Positions 44,110 to 54,500 of a stretch of DNA of 64,000 bases are shown one piece after another. The notes below the pieces were generated by a model that was given only the letters and a program-made list of their open reading frames with translations, had not been told where the DNA came from and did not search any database. Made by a program: the position numbers and the translations under genes. This DNA is from Tuctoria greenei (taxonomy: Eukaryota; Streptophyta; Magnoliopsida; Poales; Poaceae): positions 12,740,565 through 12,804,564 of the forward strand of contig JAYESD010000005.1 of NCBI GenBank assembly GCA_036927565.1. Reading direction: 5' to 3'. How positions within the stretch are numbered: position 1 is the first letter of the stretch; each line of letters starts with the position of its first letter.

Positions 44110-45652
44110 CCTCCCCTTCTTGAATTGGAGTCGTCCTCGACTCAAGTTCATCTTCTCTCATTTGTTGGTCCAAATATGCAACGCCATCAAATCCTTTTGT
44201 ATGCATGAATAGAGGAGGCCAAGGTGGTGGACGACATAGTGCACCATTTTGATCTTGTCCAGGATCCCAAACAAATAAACATTGTTTCATGTTTGTAGGT
44301 ACAATGATAACGTGCATGATCTCATCATTCTCCCCTTCTTTATGACAAGTCGTTCTCGGCTTGCTCGTATGTCCAAGAAAGAGGCTTTTGGGGATAATAT
44401 GAGCATTGTCCATATTGTACAACCGCACCGAAAAATGCTTCTCTTTTATTTGTTGTCTCCGCTGCAAGGAAAAAATAATAGAAAAACTTGACAAGGCATT
44501 ATTAGCATTAGTGCATTTATTTACTTTACCATGTTGTTGTAGCACAAAAGGAGCTTGCACATTGGAACATATGTAAACTTTATGCACCATAAATTCACCA
44601 CTATATTCATAGTTGCCTATAGTATGAAAAATATTTCTACTTAACAAAGGCAATTCAGATTGGAAAAATATTCTCCTCTCTACAATATCTAGATCACAAA
44701 GAGTGTCAAATTCAATATATCCCAAGGTATTTAGAGAAGACAACAATTTCAGTTCATCATTTTCACAAGTAATTGGAATCAAATTCTTAATTTCAGCACA
44801 AGTGTATAATAAAGTATCAAATTCATTTGATTGTTCTAGCATATGTACAATATAATTATCAGCACACAACTCTTTCTTAGCGCAACGATCAGAATTGGAA
44901 TCAAAATGGCAACATATCAGTTTATGAATGTATCTGTTGCCACAAACATGTGACAATGGTGTATAAATAAACAATTCTAATAGTTGCTCCTCAAAAATAG
45001 CATGATTGGTGGAAAAATTCAGAACATCCAAAAACTTCTCACCTTCTGTATTTGTAGAATGTTTTACCTTACCATTTTCAGCAGTAATTTTGAGTGCATT
45101 ATAAGTTGATCCATCTAAAATATCACAAGTGTTGTCTAAAGTCTCGTTCTCTTTTGCATCATCTACACTATTTTCTATATCGTCTTGCAAAATGTTAGAC
45201 ACAAAAAGGGGTACAACAAGAAATTTCTCCTCAAATTGATGCACTTCATCTTTGCAATTAGATACATTCATAAAAGTTTCTCGCATACAAAATTTCATAT
45301 CCTTCCATGTTTGAGGTTTTTCTAAATCATTTAAATTGTTCCACCAAGTTAATGCACAACCTACTAGTGCACTTGCAACATTTCTAATCTCTCTCCTCTC
45401 ACACATATGACATTGTCCAAAAGTTTTATCCAACTCTATTTCCCAAGTAATATATTCATCATAACCAAAACCATCATAAGAAGGAAGAGATGGGAGAATG
45501 TAATTATTTATTATGGAAGGTGTTGTAAAGGTGGTCTGAGTGTCATGTGAAACATTGGTTGATGTTTGATTTTTAGTGAGCAACTCCATCGCCGTCTTCA
45601 TCATGTCCATCATCTCAGCATATAATGCATGATTCTTGCTTTTACCTGACAT
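44102..45652 (-). CDS. Gag-like protein of the non-autonomous gypsy element
   Basis: The start ATG giving MSGKSKNHALY is chosen because the helper's ATG (MAGEENND) has the same downstream and leader context (CATTGTTAGTA on the plus strand). The product is about 516 residues. Residues about 60-150 resemble the helper's Gag: SLPSYDGFGYDEYITWEIEL, then ALTWWNNLNDLEKPQTWKDM against IIWWNELVKTRTDPPTWDRL. The rest is not recognised, and there is no zinc knuckle, protease, RT or integrase. The last residues EDELESRTTPIQEGEDD are nearly identical to the tail of the helper polyprotein before its LTR-encoded part, so both share the 3' end. The frame is uninterrupted despite the LTR divergence. Confidence 0.7.
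   Translation of the reverse strand: MSGKSKNHALYAEMMDMMKTAMELLTKNQTSTNVSHDTQTTFTTPSIINNYILPSLPSYDGFGYDEYITWEIELDKTFGQCHMCERREIRNVASALVGCALTWWNNLNDLEKPQTWKDMKFCMRETFMNVSNCKDEVHQFEEKFLVVPLFVSNILQDDIENSVDDAKENETLDNTCDILDGSTYNALKITAENGKVKHSTNTEGEKFLDVLNFSTNHAIFEEQLLELFIYTPLSHVCGNRYIHKLICCHFDSNSDRCAKKELCADNYIVHMLEQSNEFDTLLYTCAEIKNLIPITCENDELKLLSSLNTLGYIEFDTLCDLDIVERRIFFQSELPLLSRNIFHTIGNYEYSGEFMVHKVYICSNVQAPFVLQQHGKVNKCTNANNALSSFSIIFSLQRRQQIKEKHFSVRLYNMDNAHIIPKSLFLGHTSKPRTTCHKEGENDEIMHVIIVPTNMKQCLFVWDPGQDQNGALCRPPPWPPLFMHTKGFDGVAYLDQQMREDELESRTTPIQEGEDD
44110..44125 (-). other. Polypurine tract of the non-autonomous element
   Basis: On the minus strand it reads AAGAAGGGGAGGA directly before the LTR start. 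The autonomous element has AAGAGGGGGAGGA at the same place (51520-51533). Confidence 0.75.
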
Positions 45653-46830
45653 TGTTAGTAGCAAACAGAAGACAACACAAAAAATATGTTATACCTATCA
45701 ATTAAAAAGGATAATGGCAAAGTGGAAGTGGAATCACACATTCTAAAGCGTCTTACCACGCTCTTACAAGTGTTCTTATTGACACTGCAGGTGGCAAACA
45801 GTGGCCGGTATGAAGAAACCAATGAAGCGTGGGATGATTGCAAAGGTGTATCGATTCTACTCAAGAGTAAAGTGTACGTAGCTTGGATGACACTTTATAT
45901 GTAGCAAGTATTAGCAACAATGCAATCGGATAGTAAAGTTGAATAAGTGTCCAAAATACTTGTCAAAGTTGCTCGCCTAAATGTGTTCCTAGTAGTTCAA
46001 ACTAGCAAGACATGATATAAAACTAGATGACACAAAGAATGCAAGCACTTCTATTTTTTTGTTATTTTTTCTCTTTTTTTTGTACGGCTTCTATATCTTG
46101 TTTTGCACTTGTCTTTTTCTTTTTTTTTAGAATGTGCTGCAAATGAAGAACACAATAAAAACCAATCAAAGATATCTCGTGTGTCTGTCGCGGATTTTCT
46201 GCTCAATCTTCCAAGAACAAATAGGCAGACTTAGAGGCTCTAAATAGAAAAACTTACAACAGAAAGATTGTATATATATCTCTCCTCTTTAATTTCAATA
46301 TATGGAAGATCTATTTTGAACTAGAACAATAGGATATATTGTCCCTGAAATATAGACTGTTCAGAAATTCTAGGTCGAGAACAGATTCAGATCTAATAAA
46401 CGTTTGACCACGATAGCTCCATTTAATGGGAAACCTATGAATAGGAAAGTTGTAGAGAACTTCTTAAGCTTTCCAGAAAGTACAAGAACTCCAAAATACG
46501 AGTTTGTATGAGCGAGATATGATGAAAATACCGAACTGGACAGAGATGAATCTAATCTGGACGTGATGACGTGATTCAAAAGGATGAATCAACACAATGC
46601 AAAACTCAAACTAAAACCAAAAACACTTTCTAAATCAGCAATATGACTCAACAATGGACACAAACTCAACAAAACCAAACTGAAAACGAAAGTTGCAAAG
46701 GCTCAATGGTGGTTTGGACAAAGTAATGAACAGATCTACTAAACTACAAGTTTTTTGTGGCTTTTTTGTGGACTCTAGGTATGAAAAACAAAACTAATGT
46801 AATGGATAGATGAATTACCGAACCTGGAAA
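45653..46830 (-). other. 5' leader of the non-autonomous element
   Basis: No gene. The part next to the ATG (45660-45880) closely resembles 56034-56230 of the helper (CAAGCGTCTTACCACGCTCT-like text, CCAATGAAGCGTGGG, GATTGCAAAGGT). T-runs near 46050-46130 and GTGGCTTTTTTGTGGACTCT near 46756 are also shared with the helper. These shared parts may include packaging signals. Confidence 0.55.
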
Positions 46831-46840
46831 TCTGATACCA
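46831..46840 (-). other. Primer binding site (initiator tRNA-Met type)
   Basis: On the minus strand TGGTATCAGA, two bases from the LTR end, complements the 3' end of plant initiator tRNA-Met (ten bases, then mismatches). Confidence 0.8.
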
Positions 46841-46842
46841 AT

Positions 46843-47748
46843 TGATAAGAAGGTTTATGCCCGATCTTCCGAAAGGTAATGGATAAGTCGATTGATGTGG
46901 AGATCTCGACGTTGATGATCTGAGGCTCTCGAGTAGAACACGAACATCTCCTGCAATCACTACACCACCGCTCCATTATTTATCAACCATGCTTTACATG
47001 GTTGACCTCGCCAAGAAGGCTAATCCCTATAAGTGCAACCGGAAACACAAGCAAGAACGTAGAAGACACGATCTGAAATCGCGAAGTTGGGGTTTCACAA
47101 ACCGTAGAACGGCGATATTATTGATCTAAGCAAAACCCAATTGTTCATGGCGGCTACTATGGAGTATATATAGGTGGGATGATGTCCAAGGGGGTGTTGT
47201 GTTCGTGACCTAACCCTAAGATATGAAAATAATGGACTTAGACTTGATACATGGCCCAATGGCCCAATACGGTGGCGCAACACCCTGATAGATTATGTAC
47301 TTGATTTTGTTTCGACGATTTCCGTCGAATCCGAAGGAATTTTGACATGGGACCAGTGCCATTGGAAATTTTATCCTCTCCCCTTTCCGTGCATATGTAG
47401 AACGTCCAAAACGGAGTTCGTATGCATCCTGGGGGTCCATTTTAGTGCGTACTGCTCCTGGACTCCGAGTTGGACACAATTTTGAGTTTGGCTCGGTTTC
47501 CATCTTCTTTGAACGAATTCTCTGGTCCTCCACGTCCCTAATACTTCCTCCAAGTACTATTTGAACCTCTCCATGTATCCTAATCATAATTAAATCATTA
47601 AGTAGCAATCTATGCTCAAAAACATATAAGGAAACATATAAGAACGAACTCACCTCTGAAAATTAATTATTGTATATGAAATCTATTGATTGCATCTTGT
47701 ATGTTCATTGGAGTGTTTTTTGTATCCATAGAAGTGATGTCCTCAGCA
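46843..47748 (-). repeat. Right (5') LTR of the non-autonomous element, 906 bp
   Basis: TGATAAGAAGG to GTCCTCAGCA. Its length equals the rejoined left LTR. Its start and end strongly resemble the 864-bp helper LTR (TGATGAGTAGGTTTAGGCCC; GATGTCCTCATCA). Confidence 0.92.
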
Positions 47749-47753
47749 AATTC
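47749..47753. repeat. Right target-site duplication (AATTC)
   Basis: Matches 10937-10941 and sits inside the Athila-like pol. Confidence 0.93.
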
Positions 47754-48800
47754 CCTTGAGATCCTGAAGTGAATATCCAAAAATAACTCTATGCCTTTCT
47801 AACATGGCTATGAGTTTGAGCGTTTCATCATCTGAAAGCTTGTCACTTATGATGACAGGGGCTTCCAAATCGCCATTTAGAAATGCATAACGTAGGCCTG
47901 GAGGTAGAATCTTGAGCTTAACAGGAGGTTTTGGGGAGGGCTCTTCTTTTGGCAATTCAGTTTCCTCCTGAAATTCATCCTCCTCTTGGACGAAGTCTTC
48001 TTCTCCTTCAATTTCAAGGGGTTCTAAAAATTGAAGAGTCCTAACCTCCTCCATTGGCTCATCTTGGATGGGAGATTCTGCAGATGTGTTCGTTGAACGC
48101 AGAATAGGCATGGAGAAATTTCTCCCTCCAAGATTGATATTGAGGCTTCCTTCCAAAGGAACTTCCATGAGAAATTTCTCTATGGGAATCCCTATCATGA
48201 TGTTGAAATCTTTGATTTCGAACACGTGAAAGTATAGGAGAGCCTCAACATGTTTGTGTCTAATAGACACTTGATGTAGAACCCCACATCCTTCAAGAAT
48301 GGTTCTGAATGAATCTCAGAAAGATTTGCATATTGGTGCCAATGGCACATCGCCAAGAATGGCGAGAGCACAAGAATCGGAAATGAGATTTGCTCCAACA
48401 GTAGGATTCTCATTGGTGTCCCTCTAATAGAACATAAAATGGTAGCCAAAGGTGAGGTCATCCGAAGAATTTCGGGTGAATTCTCGACTGCAGTTGTCCA
48501 CTCTCTGCTTAGGATAGAGGTCAACTCCTTGACCGTCTGACGGAAGAACACCCCGTCAGGTGGAGTTGGTGGCAATGAAGGTTTCCTATAGCAACAATAC
48601 TTCGAGGTATTTCCATAATCTTCAAAAAGCTCTTCCTCGAAGTAAAATGGAAATTGCGAGGGTTGAATTTCTTCTACCTTCGTAGTCTCAGGTTCGGGAG
48701 AGGATTCCTCTGACAAGGCTTGGGGTAAACAAGAAATGGGTTCATCCTTGTCCAAGAGTGTATTCTGTGCTTGACACGACTTCCTCTTGGGGAGTCTCAT
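47754..48800 (-). pseudogene. Athila-like protease region and start of pol
   Basis: Reading leftward: an acidic/proline-rich linker with PSLPPTPPDGVFFRQTVKEL, then a protease-like stretch (LCSIRGTPMRILL). A frameshift near 48390 and a stop break the protease. The frame at 47754-48270 picks up again with VSIRHKHVEALLYFHVFEIK-like text, then IMIGIPIEKFL, a Glu-rich linker, and LPPGLRYAFLNGDLEAPVII, ending in LKGI at the nested insertion. Continuation lies at 10936. Confidence 0.8.
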
Positions 48801-49443
48801 TAAGACCCATAATGAAGGAAGAATTTTCTAGAATTCTGTCCAGAAGATCCTTGCCTTCTTATGGAGTCTTATGGAGGAAGGATCCTCCAGCCGTAATGTC
48901 AAGATATAGGGCAGACTCTTTGTTCAATCACATGAAGAAATGTTGCAAAAGTATTGGATCAGGGATTAACAAATCTAGGCCAGAATTTTTCAAAAGAGAA
49001 AATATGTCCCAAGCTGCACCTATGGATTCCTTCTCCATCTGCTGGAAGCATAGTACTTCCTTTCGTAAGGAAATAATTCGGGCAATGGGAAAGAAAGCAA
49101 GACAAAATTTGCCTCGTAATTCACTCCAATCACTGTTTGTCTTCCCAATGTAGTGGTTGTACCATTGTTTGGCTTTTTCCTTGAGGGAAAAAGGAAACAA
49201 CTTCCATTTGAGAGTTTCATGTGTCATACCTTTGATTAGAAGGCATGAACACAATTGTTCGAACTCTTGTAGATGGTGGTAAGGGTTTTCACAATCCGTT
49301 CCTGAGAAGGATTGTTCCTAAACCATGGCTATAAAACCAGGGTGATGTTCATAGCTGGTTGAACAAATAGGTTCCGCCGAAGGCGGTGGCTCACAGAACT
49401 TGCCCTTCGGGGCAGAATAAGAAAGAATGGTGGGTTGCTCCAT
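48801..49443 (-). pseudogene. Athila-like gag, with several stops
   Basis: The ATG at 49443 (MEQPTILSYSAPKG) leads to an in-frame TAG after FIAMV (about 49320). The same frame continues with FEQLCSCLLIKGMTHETLKW, KLFPFSLKEKAKQWYNHYIG, KFCLAFFPIARIISLRKEVL and ESIGAAWDIF. TGA follows FFM (about 48926), and another stop follows near 48865. The motifs are those of Athila/Tat Gag, the virus-like-particle core protein. No product can be full length. Confidence 0.85.
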
Positions 49444-49542
49444 TTATATAGTGGTGGTAAGGTAAGAATAAGAAATGTAATATGATAAATAACGGGGATA
49501 TGATACGAGAGTGATCTTGGTTTGAAGATTAACAACAACCGT

Positions 49543-49560
49543 TCCCTGACAACGGTGCCA
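49543..49560 (-). other. Primer binding site of the Athila-like element (tRNA-Asp type)
   Basis: On the minus strand TGGCACCGTTGTCAGGGA matches the tRNA-Asp-type TGGCGCCGTTGCCGGGGA with three mismatches, eight bases from the LTR. Confidence 0.75.
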
Positions 49561-49568
49561 AAAATGCT

Positions 49569-50488
49569 TGTTAGTATTTCTTAACACCACAGAGTTATCC
49601 ACAAGCGCACGGAAATACCGTTGTAGCACTTCTTCTTAAGGAGTATTCCCAAGGGTATCGAATCCAAAGAACGTGTATGCTAATCTTTCGAACTAGCTCA
49701 CCCAAGGACACAAAGTTGTTTGGTAGGCAAGGAACAAAGAGGAATTCAAAGTATTGATCCTAATTCAAGGTAGTTTGCAGTAGATGCTTGCTTCGGACAC
49801 GGGCTTACTCCTAGCAATACTAGGACGACCCCCGCCAAGAGCCTATGGCATAGCCGAACATGGAGGATTACGAAGGACAGATAGGGTTGTCACCACCTAC
49901 TGCCTACATCTTCAATCCGTGGGTCTACGAGATATCCACTGATGATTTATAACCTAAGCACCACACTTATGTTCTAAATCACTACTCTAGTTGTTTCGAA
50001 CACAAAGCTACAACTAGAGTCTCTAATGAATTAAAGCAGTGAACCCACAAGTAACTACTTGTGCAAACTACTAAGAATAAAATATCAAACTTGTATTGAA
50101 TTCACAAAGTCTTACTTGATTGAGTAAAACTTTTGTAGGGGTACAAGTGTAGAAGAGGGACTTGACAAGCCCAAGCCTCCTTCTCCTAGACTCTTCACCA
50201 CACTCTCCTTCTACTTTGGTAGCCTCTAGGACTACTCCAAACCTTTGGAGTGTAGCACTATTCTCAACTTTTGGTGTGTGTGAGAAGTGAGGTGAGGGGG
50301 TCTATTTATAGGTGGAGAAGGGTCGGTTCCTGCCACAGTTTACGCGCGAATCAGTCACCATTGACTCCAGGGAGCCGGGAGGAGCCAACACGTGTCGTTT
50401 GACCGAGTTTGGCGCCAGGAAGAGGTCGGTCATACCAGGGGTTCGGCCGACCTGGTCAAGGCTCCTCTCTGGGAGTGCTTCCTCCAGG
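49569..50488 (-). repeat. 5' LTR of the Athila-like element, truncated
   Basis: It matches 5116 to about 6035 closely. The match ends at CTTCCTCCAGG, where the left copy continues GTGGCTTCCAGG and this one GTGTCCCGTCAG. About 200 bp of the LTR (U3 side on the minus strand) is missing. Confidence 0.8.
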
Positions 50489-50655
50489 GTGTCCCGTCAG
50501 CCCGTCTTGTTGCTGCAACCTACCCACTTGGCCAAGTGGGATAGGTCTGCAGCGCCTTCACTGTGATGTGATTAGTCGTAGCGGTCTTCTGACCGTTGGC
50601 GTGCTCCGCGTCGTGTGTCGGAGGTGGGTGCGGTCCTTCAATGCGTTCCCTAGGT
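50489..50655. other. GC-rich flank between two gypsy elements
   Basis: It continues at 58180 once the helper element and one TAGGT copy are removed. It contains ACTTGGCCAAGTGGG, a short palindrome. Origin unresolved; it may be the LTR of another element. The last five bases (50651-50655, TAGGT) are the left target duplication. Confidence 0.4.
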
Positions 50656-51519
50656 TGATGAGTAGGTTTAGGCCCGATCTTCCGAAAGGTACGTCGATTG
50701 GGGTGGAGAACTCGACGTTGATGATCCGCGGCACTCGAGCGGTTCGAGTACCCCTGCAATCACTACACCACGGCTCCGTTGGTTATCAACCGTGCTGCAC
50801 ACGCTTGACCTCGCCAAGAAGGCTAATCCCTGCAAGTGCAATCGAGAACACGAGCAAGAACGTAGAAGACACGATCGGAAATCGCGAAATTGGGGTCTCA
50901 CAAACCGTAGAACGGCGATTTTATTGATCTAAGCAAAACCCACCGAATATGACCGGCGGCTGCAGTATTAATAGGCTAGGGTTCGACCAAAACACGATTA
51001 GACGCGTCCCTAATGGACTCTTACGGGATACAAGGCCCAAAGGCCCGATTCGGTGGCGCAGCACCGGACAGAAATCTGGACTCGACTTGTTTCGACGATT
51101 CCCAATGACTCCAGAGGAATTTTGAGGTGGGACCAGAACCATTGGAAAGTTTATCTTCTCCTCTTTCCGTGCATATGTAGAACGTCGAAAACGGAGTCCG
51201 TATGCCTCCTGGGCGTCTGTTTTAAGGTGGACTGCTCCTGGACTCCGAGTTGAACTCGAGTCCGAGTTGTAAACTATTTCCATCTACTTGTGGACGTCCC
51301 AGGTGGTTGTCCACGCTCCCAAGGCCTCCTTCCTTCACTTGTTGATCTTCTCCATTATTCCTAATAACAATTAAATCATCACATAGCAATCTATTCTCAA
51401 ACTCACATGCAAAAGAAGTTAAGAACGAATTCACCTGCTGATTTAATAACCGTGCCCGTGCTCTTGTGACTGGTCCTTGCAGTTCAATGCGCGTCTCTGC
51501 TGTTGTGATGTCCTCATCA
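50656..51519 (-). repeat. 3' LTR of the autonomous gypsy element
   Basis: 864 bp, TGATGAGTAGG to CCTCATCA, followed by the purine tract at 51520-51533 (minus-strand AAGAGGGGGAGGA). It holds the last ~98 codons and stop of Gag-Pol. Confidence 0.95.
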
Positions 51520-54500
51520 TCCTCCCCCTCTTGAATTGGAGTCGTCCTCGACTCAAGTTCATCTTCTTCTCCCAAGTACGGTCGCAAATCTGAAATGTTA
51601 AATGTAGGACTAACCCCAAAATCAGGAGGCAATTCAAGCTTATATGCATTATCATTAATCTTTTCAACGATCTTAAAAGGACCAGCAGCTCGTGGCATAA
51701 GTTTAGATTTTCTCAAGTCGGGAAATCGCTCTTTTCTCAAATGTAACCACACCAAATCGCCCGGTTCAAGTTTTACTTCTTTTCTACCTTTACTACCTGC
51801 AATCCTATACTTCTCATTCATCATTTCAATATTTTTCTTTGTAGTTTCATGCATCTTAAGAATGAATTCAGATCGTTGTGTAGCATCCAAATTTATAGTT
51901 TCAGAAGGAGGCAAAGGTAGTAAATCAATAGGAGCACGGGGATTGAAACCATACACTACCTGGAATGGACTTACCTTTGTCGTGGAGTGAACGGATCTGT
52001 TGTAAGCAAATTCTATATGTGGTAAACACTCCTCCCACAACTTCAAATTTGTTTTCAAGACAGCCCGTAACATAGTGGATAAAGTACGATCAACTACCTC
52101 GGTCTGTCCATCCGTTTGTGGGTGACATGTAGTTGAAAACAGCAACTTGGTTCCCAATTTATACCACAAAGTTCTCCAAAAATGACTTAAAAATTTTGCA
52201 TCACGATCAGAAACAATGGTATTTGGCACACCATGTAAACGAATAATTTCCGTCATAAATAAATCAGCAATGTGTGAGGCATTATCATTCTTATGACAAG
52301 GTATAAAGTGTGCCATTTTGGAAAAACGATCAACAACTACAAAAATACTATCCCTCCCCCTCTTAGTCCTAGGCAATCCCAAAACAAAGTCCATAGAAAT
52401 ATCCTCCCAAGGTACACTAGGAACAGGAAGAGGCATATAAAGACCATGTGGGTTAAGACGAGACTTAGCTTTGTTGCAAGTAGTGCATCGTGACACGTAG
52501 CGCTCGACATCACGCCTCATCTTTGGCCAAAAGAAGTGTGTGGACAGCACGTCTTCAGTTTTCTTCACTCCAAAATGTCCCATCAAACCTCCTCCATGTG
52601 CTTCCTGCAAAAGCAATAGACGAACGGAGCTAGCTGGAACGCATAGCTTGTTAGCACGATAGAGGAGACCCTCTCGCAGCACATATTTATTCCAAGTTCT
52701 TCCTTCTCTACAATTTTCAAAAGCAACTTTGAAGTCCAAATCAGTAGGATATAATGCTTTAATTGTTTCCAAACCAAAGATTTTATGATCAAGTTGGGAC
52801 AGCATGGTATAACGCCTAGATAATGCATCGGCAATGATATTTTCCTTCCCTTTCTTATGATTAATGATGTATGGAAACGACTCTATGAACTCAATCCATT
52901 TAGCATGTCGTTTATTCAGATTGGTTTGACACTTAAGATACTTCAATGATTCATGATCGGAATGTATGACAAACTCCTTAGACCAAAGATAATGTTGCCA
53001 AGTTTGTAATACACGGACTAAGGCATACAATTCCTTATCATAAGTGGAGTAATTCAGAGAAGGACCATGAAGTTTTTCACTAAAGAAAGCAACGGGTTTA
53101 CCTCCTTGTATGAGAACGCCTCCAATACCAATGCCGCTTGCATCGCATTCTAGCTCAAAGGTCTTGTCAAAATCAGGAAGTTGTAGTAATGGTGCTTGTG
53201 TAAGCTTCGATTTGAGAGCATCAAAAGCTTGTTGCTGCTGTTCGCCCCATCGAAATGGAACTCCCTTCTTCGTTAGCTCATGTAGAGGTGCTGCAATGGT
53301 GCTGAAATCCCGCACAAAGCGCCGATAAAATCCTGCAAGACCAAGAAAACTACGAACCTGTGTGACGGTAGTTGGGGCTGGCCAGCTGGTGATTGCTTCA
53401 ATTTTTGCCTCATCCATCTCAATTCCCTGCGAGGAAACGACATAGCCAAGAAACGAGACTCGATTGGTGCAAAAAACGCACTTTTCGAGGTTACCAAACA
53501 AACGTGCATCTCTCAAAACAGTAAAAACAGCACGTAAATGATCAAGATGTTCATCATATGACTTGCTGTAAATGAGGATATCATCAAAGTAAACCACCAC
53601 AAATTGTCCAATGAAAGCACGTAAAACCTCGTTCATTAATCGCATAAAGGTGCTGGGTGCATTAGTTAAACCAAAAGGCATGACTAACCACTCATAAAGT
53701 CCAAACTTGGTTTTAAATGCAGTTTTCCATCCATCTCCTAGTGCCATTCTAATTTGGTGGTAACCACTACGCAAGTCAATTTTTGTGAAGATGATAGCAC
53801 CACTCAATTCATCAAGCATGTCATCTAATCGAGGAATAGGATAACAATATCGAATGGTGATGTTATTAATCGCTCGACAATCAACACACATGCGCCAACT
53901 ACCATCTTTCTTAGGAACCAAAAGAACAGGAACGGAACAAGGGCTAAGGCTTTCACGAATGTACCCGCGGTCCAAAAGATCTTGGACTTGTCGCTGAATT
54001 TCCTTAGTTTCTTGTGGATTCGCCCTGTAAGCTGCACGATTTGGCAAACTTGCTCCTGGAATCAAATCGATCTTGTGTTCAATGCCTCTCATCGGTGGTA
54101 AACCAGGGGGTATCTCGGAGGGAAACACATCCTCAAACTCCTGCAAAAGGTTAGCAACAGCAGGGGGCAATGCAATAGACAATTCATGAAGTGAAAACAT
54201 GGCTTCTTTGCAAACTAAAGCATAGCACATCCCCTTAGCATCGAATAAATCAGCAAGTTCAGATTTAGTTGCGAGCAATGATGGTGATTTTAACTTAATA
54301 ACTTGCTGTTTTTCAGATTCTAATTTAGTTGCGTTGCCCTCACGAATTTTACTCTTCTCAAAATGCACAATTTCAGCAGGAGTCATGGGGAGCAAAGTGA
54401 TTTTCTTTCCCTTATGCATGAGAGTATATTTATTGGTTCTACCATGATGAATAGCATCTGTATCAAATTCCCAAGGACGACCCAATAAAAGAGAACAAGC

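Larger units (their letters stand above)
10942..47748 (-). mobile_element. Non-autonomous gypsy element in the Athila-like pol (itself hosting the CACTA)
   Basis: Without the CACTA it is about 4.55 kb: left LTR (10942-11005 plus 43268-44109), a 2.7-kb interior, and right LTR 46843-47748. It starts TG, ends CA, is flanked by AATTC duplications and reads right to left. The initiator-Met-type primer site lies beside the right LTR and a purine tract beside the left LTR. The interior encodes a gag-like protein but no protease, RT or integrase. LTR termini, leader, start-codon context and the last ~15 codons resemble those of the autonomous element at 50656-58174, which probably supplied its enzymes. 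By hand count its two LTRs differ at roughly 60 of 906 positions. Confidence 0.9.
5116..50488 (-). mobile_element. Athila/Tat-like Ty3/gypsy retrotransposon, split by nested insertions
   Basis: The element reads right to left. LTR copies lie at 5116-6234 (3' LTR) and 49569-50488 (5' LTR, cut short). The tRNA-Asp-type primer site is at 49543-49560, gag at 48.8-49.44 kb, protease and the start of RT at 47.75-48.8 kb, and the rest of pol at 8.2-10.94 kb. The coding sequence breaks after the codons for LKGI at 47754 and resumes with ISSALCTHC near 10936. The 5-bp AATTC is duplicated at the break. Its own genes carry stops, frameshifts and a lost RT aspartate, so it is dead. Lineage is judged from the gag pattern (FPFSL, AKQWY, CLAFFP) and the RT start (CTHCIPIDPESVPSREPQ). 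Confidence 0.85.

Noticed and set aside
50312..50927. Plus-strand frames spanning the LTR junction near 50.4-50.9 kb
   Set aside because: They run through LTR ends and the nested junction; the same text recurs at 57.3 kb as LTR sequence.
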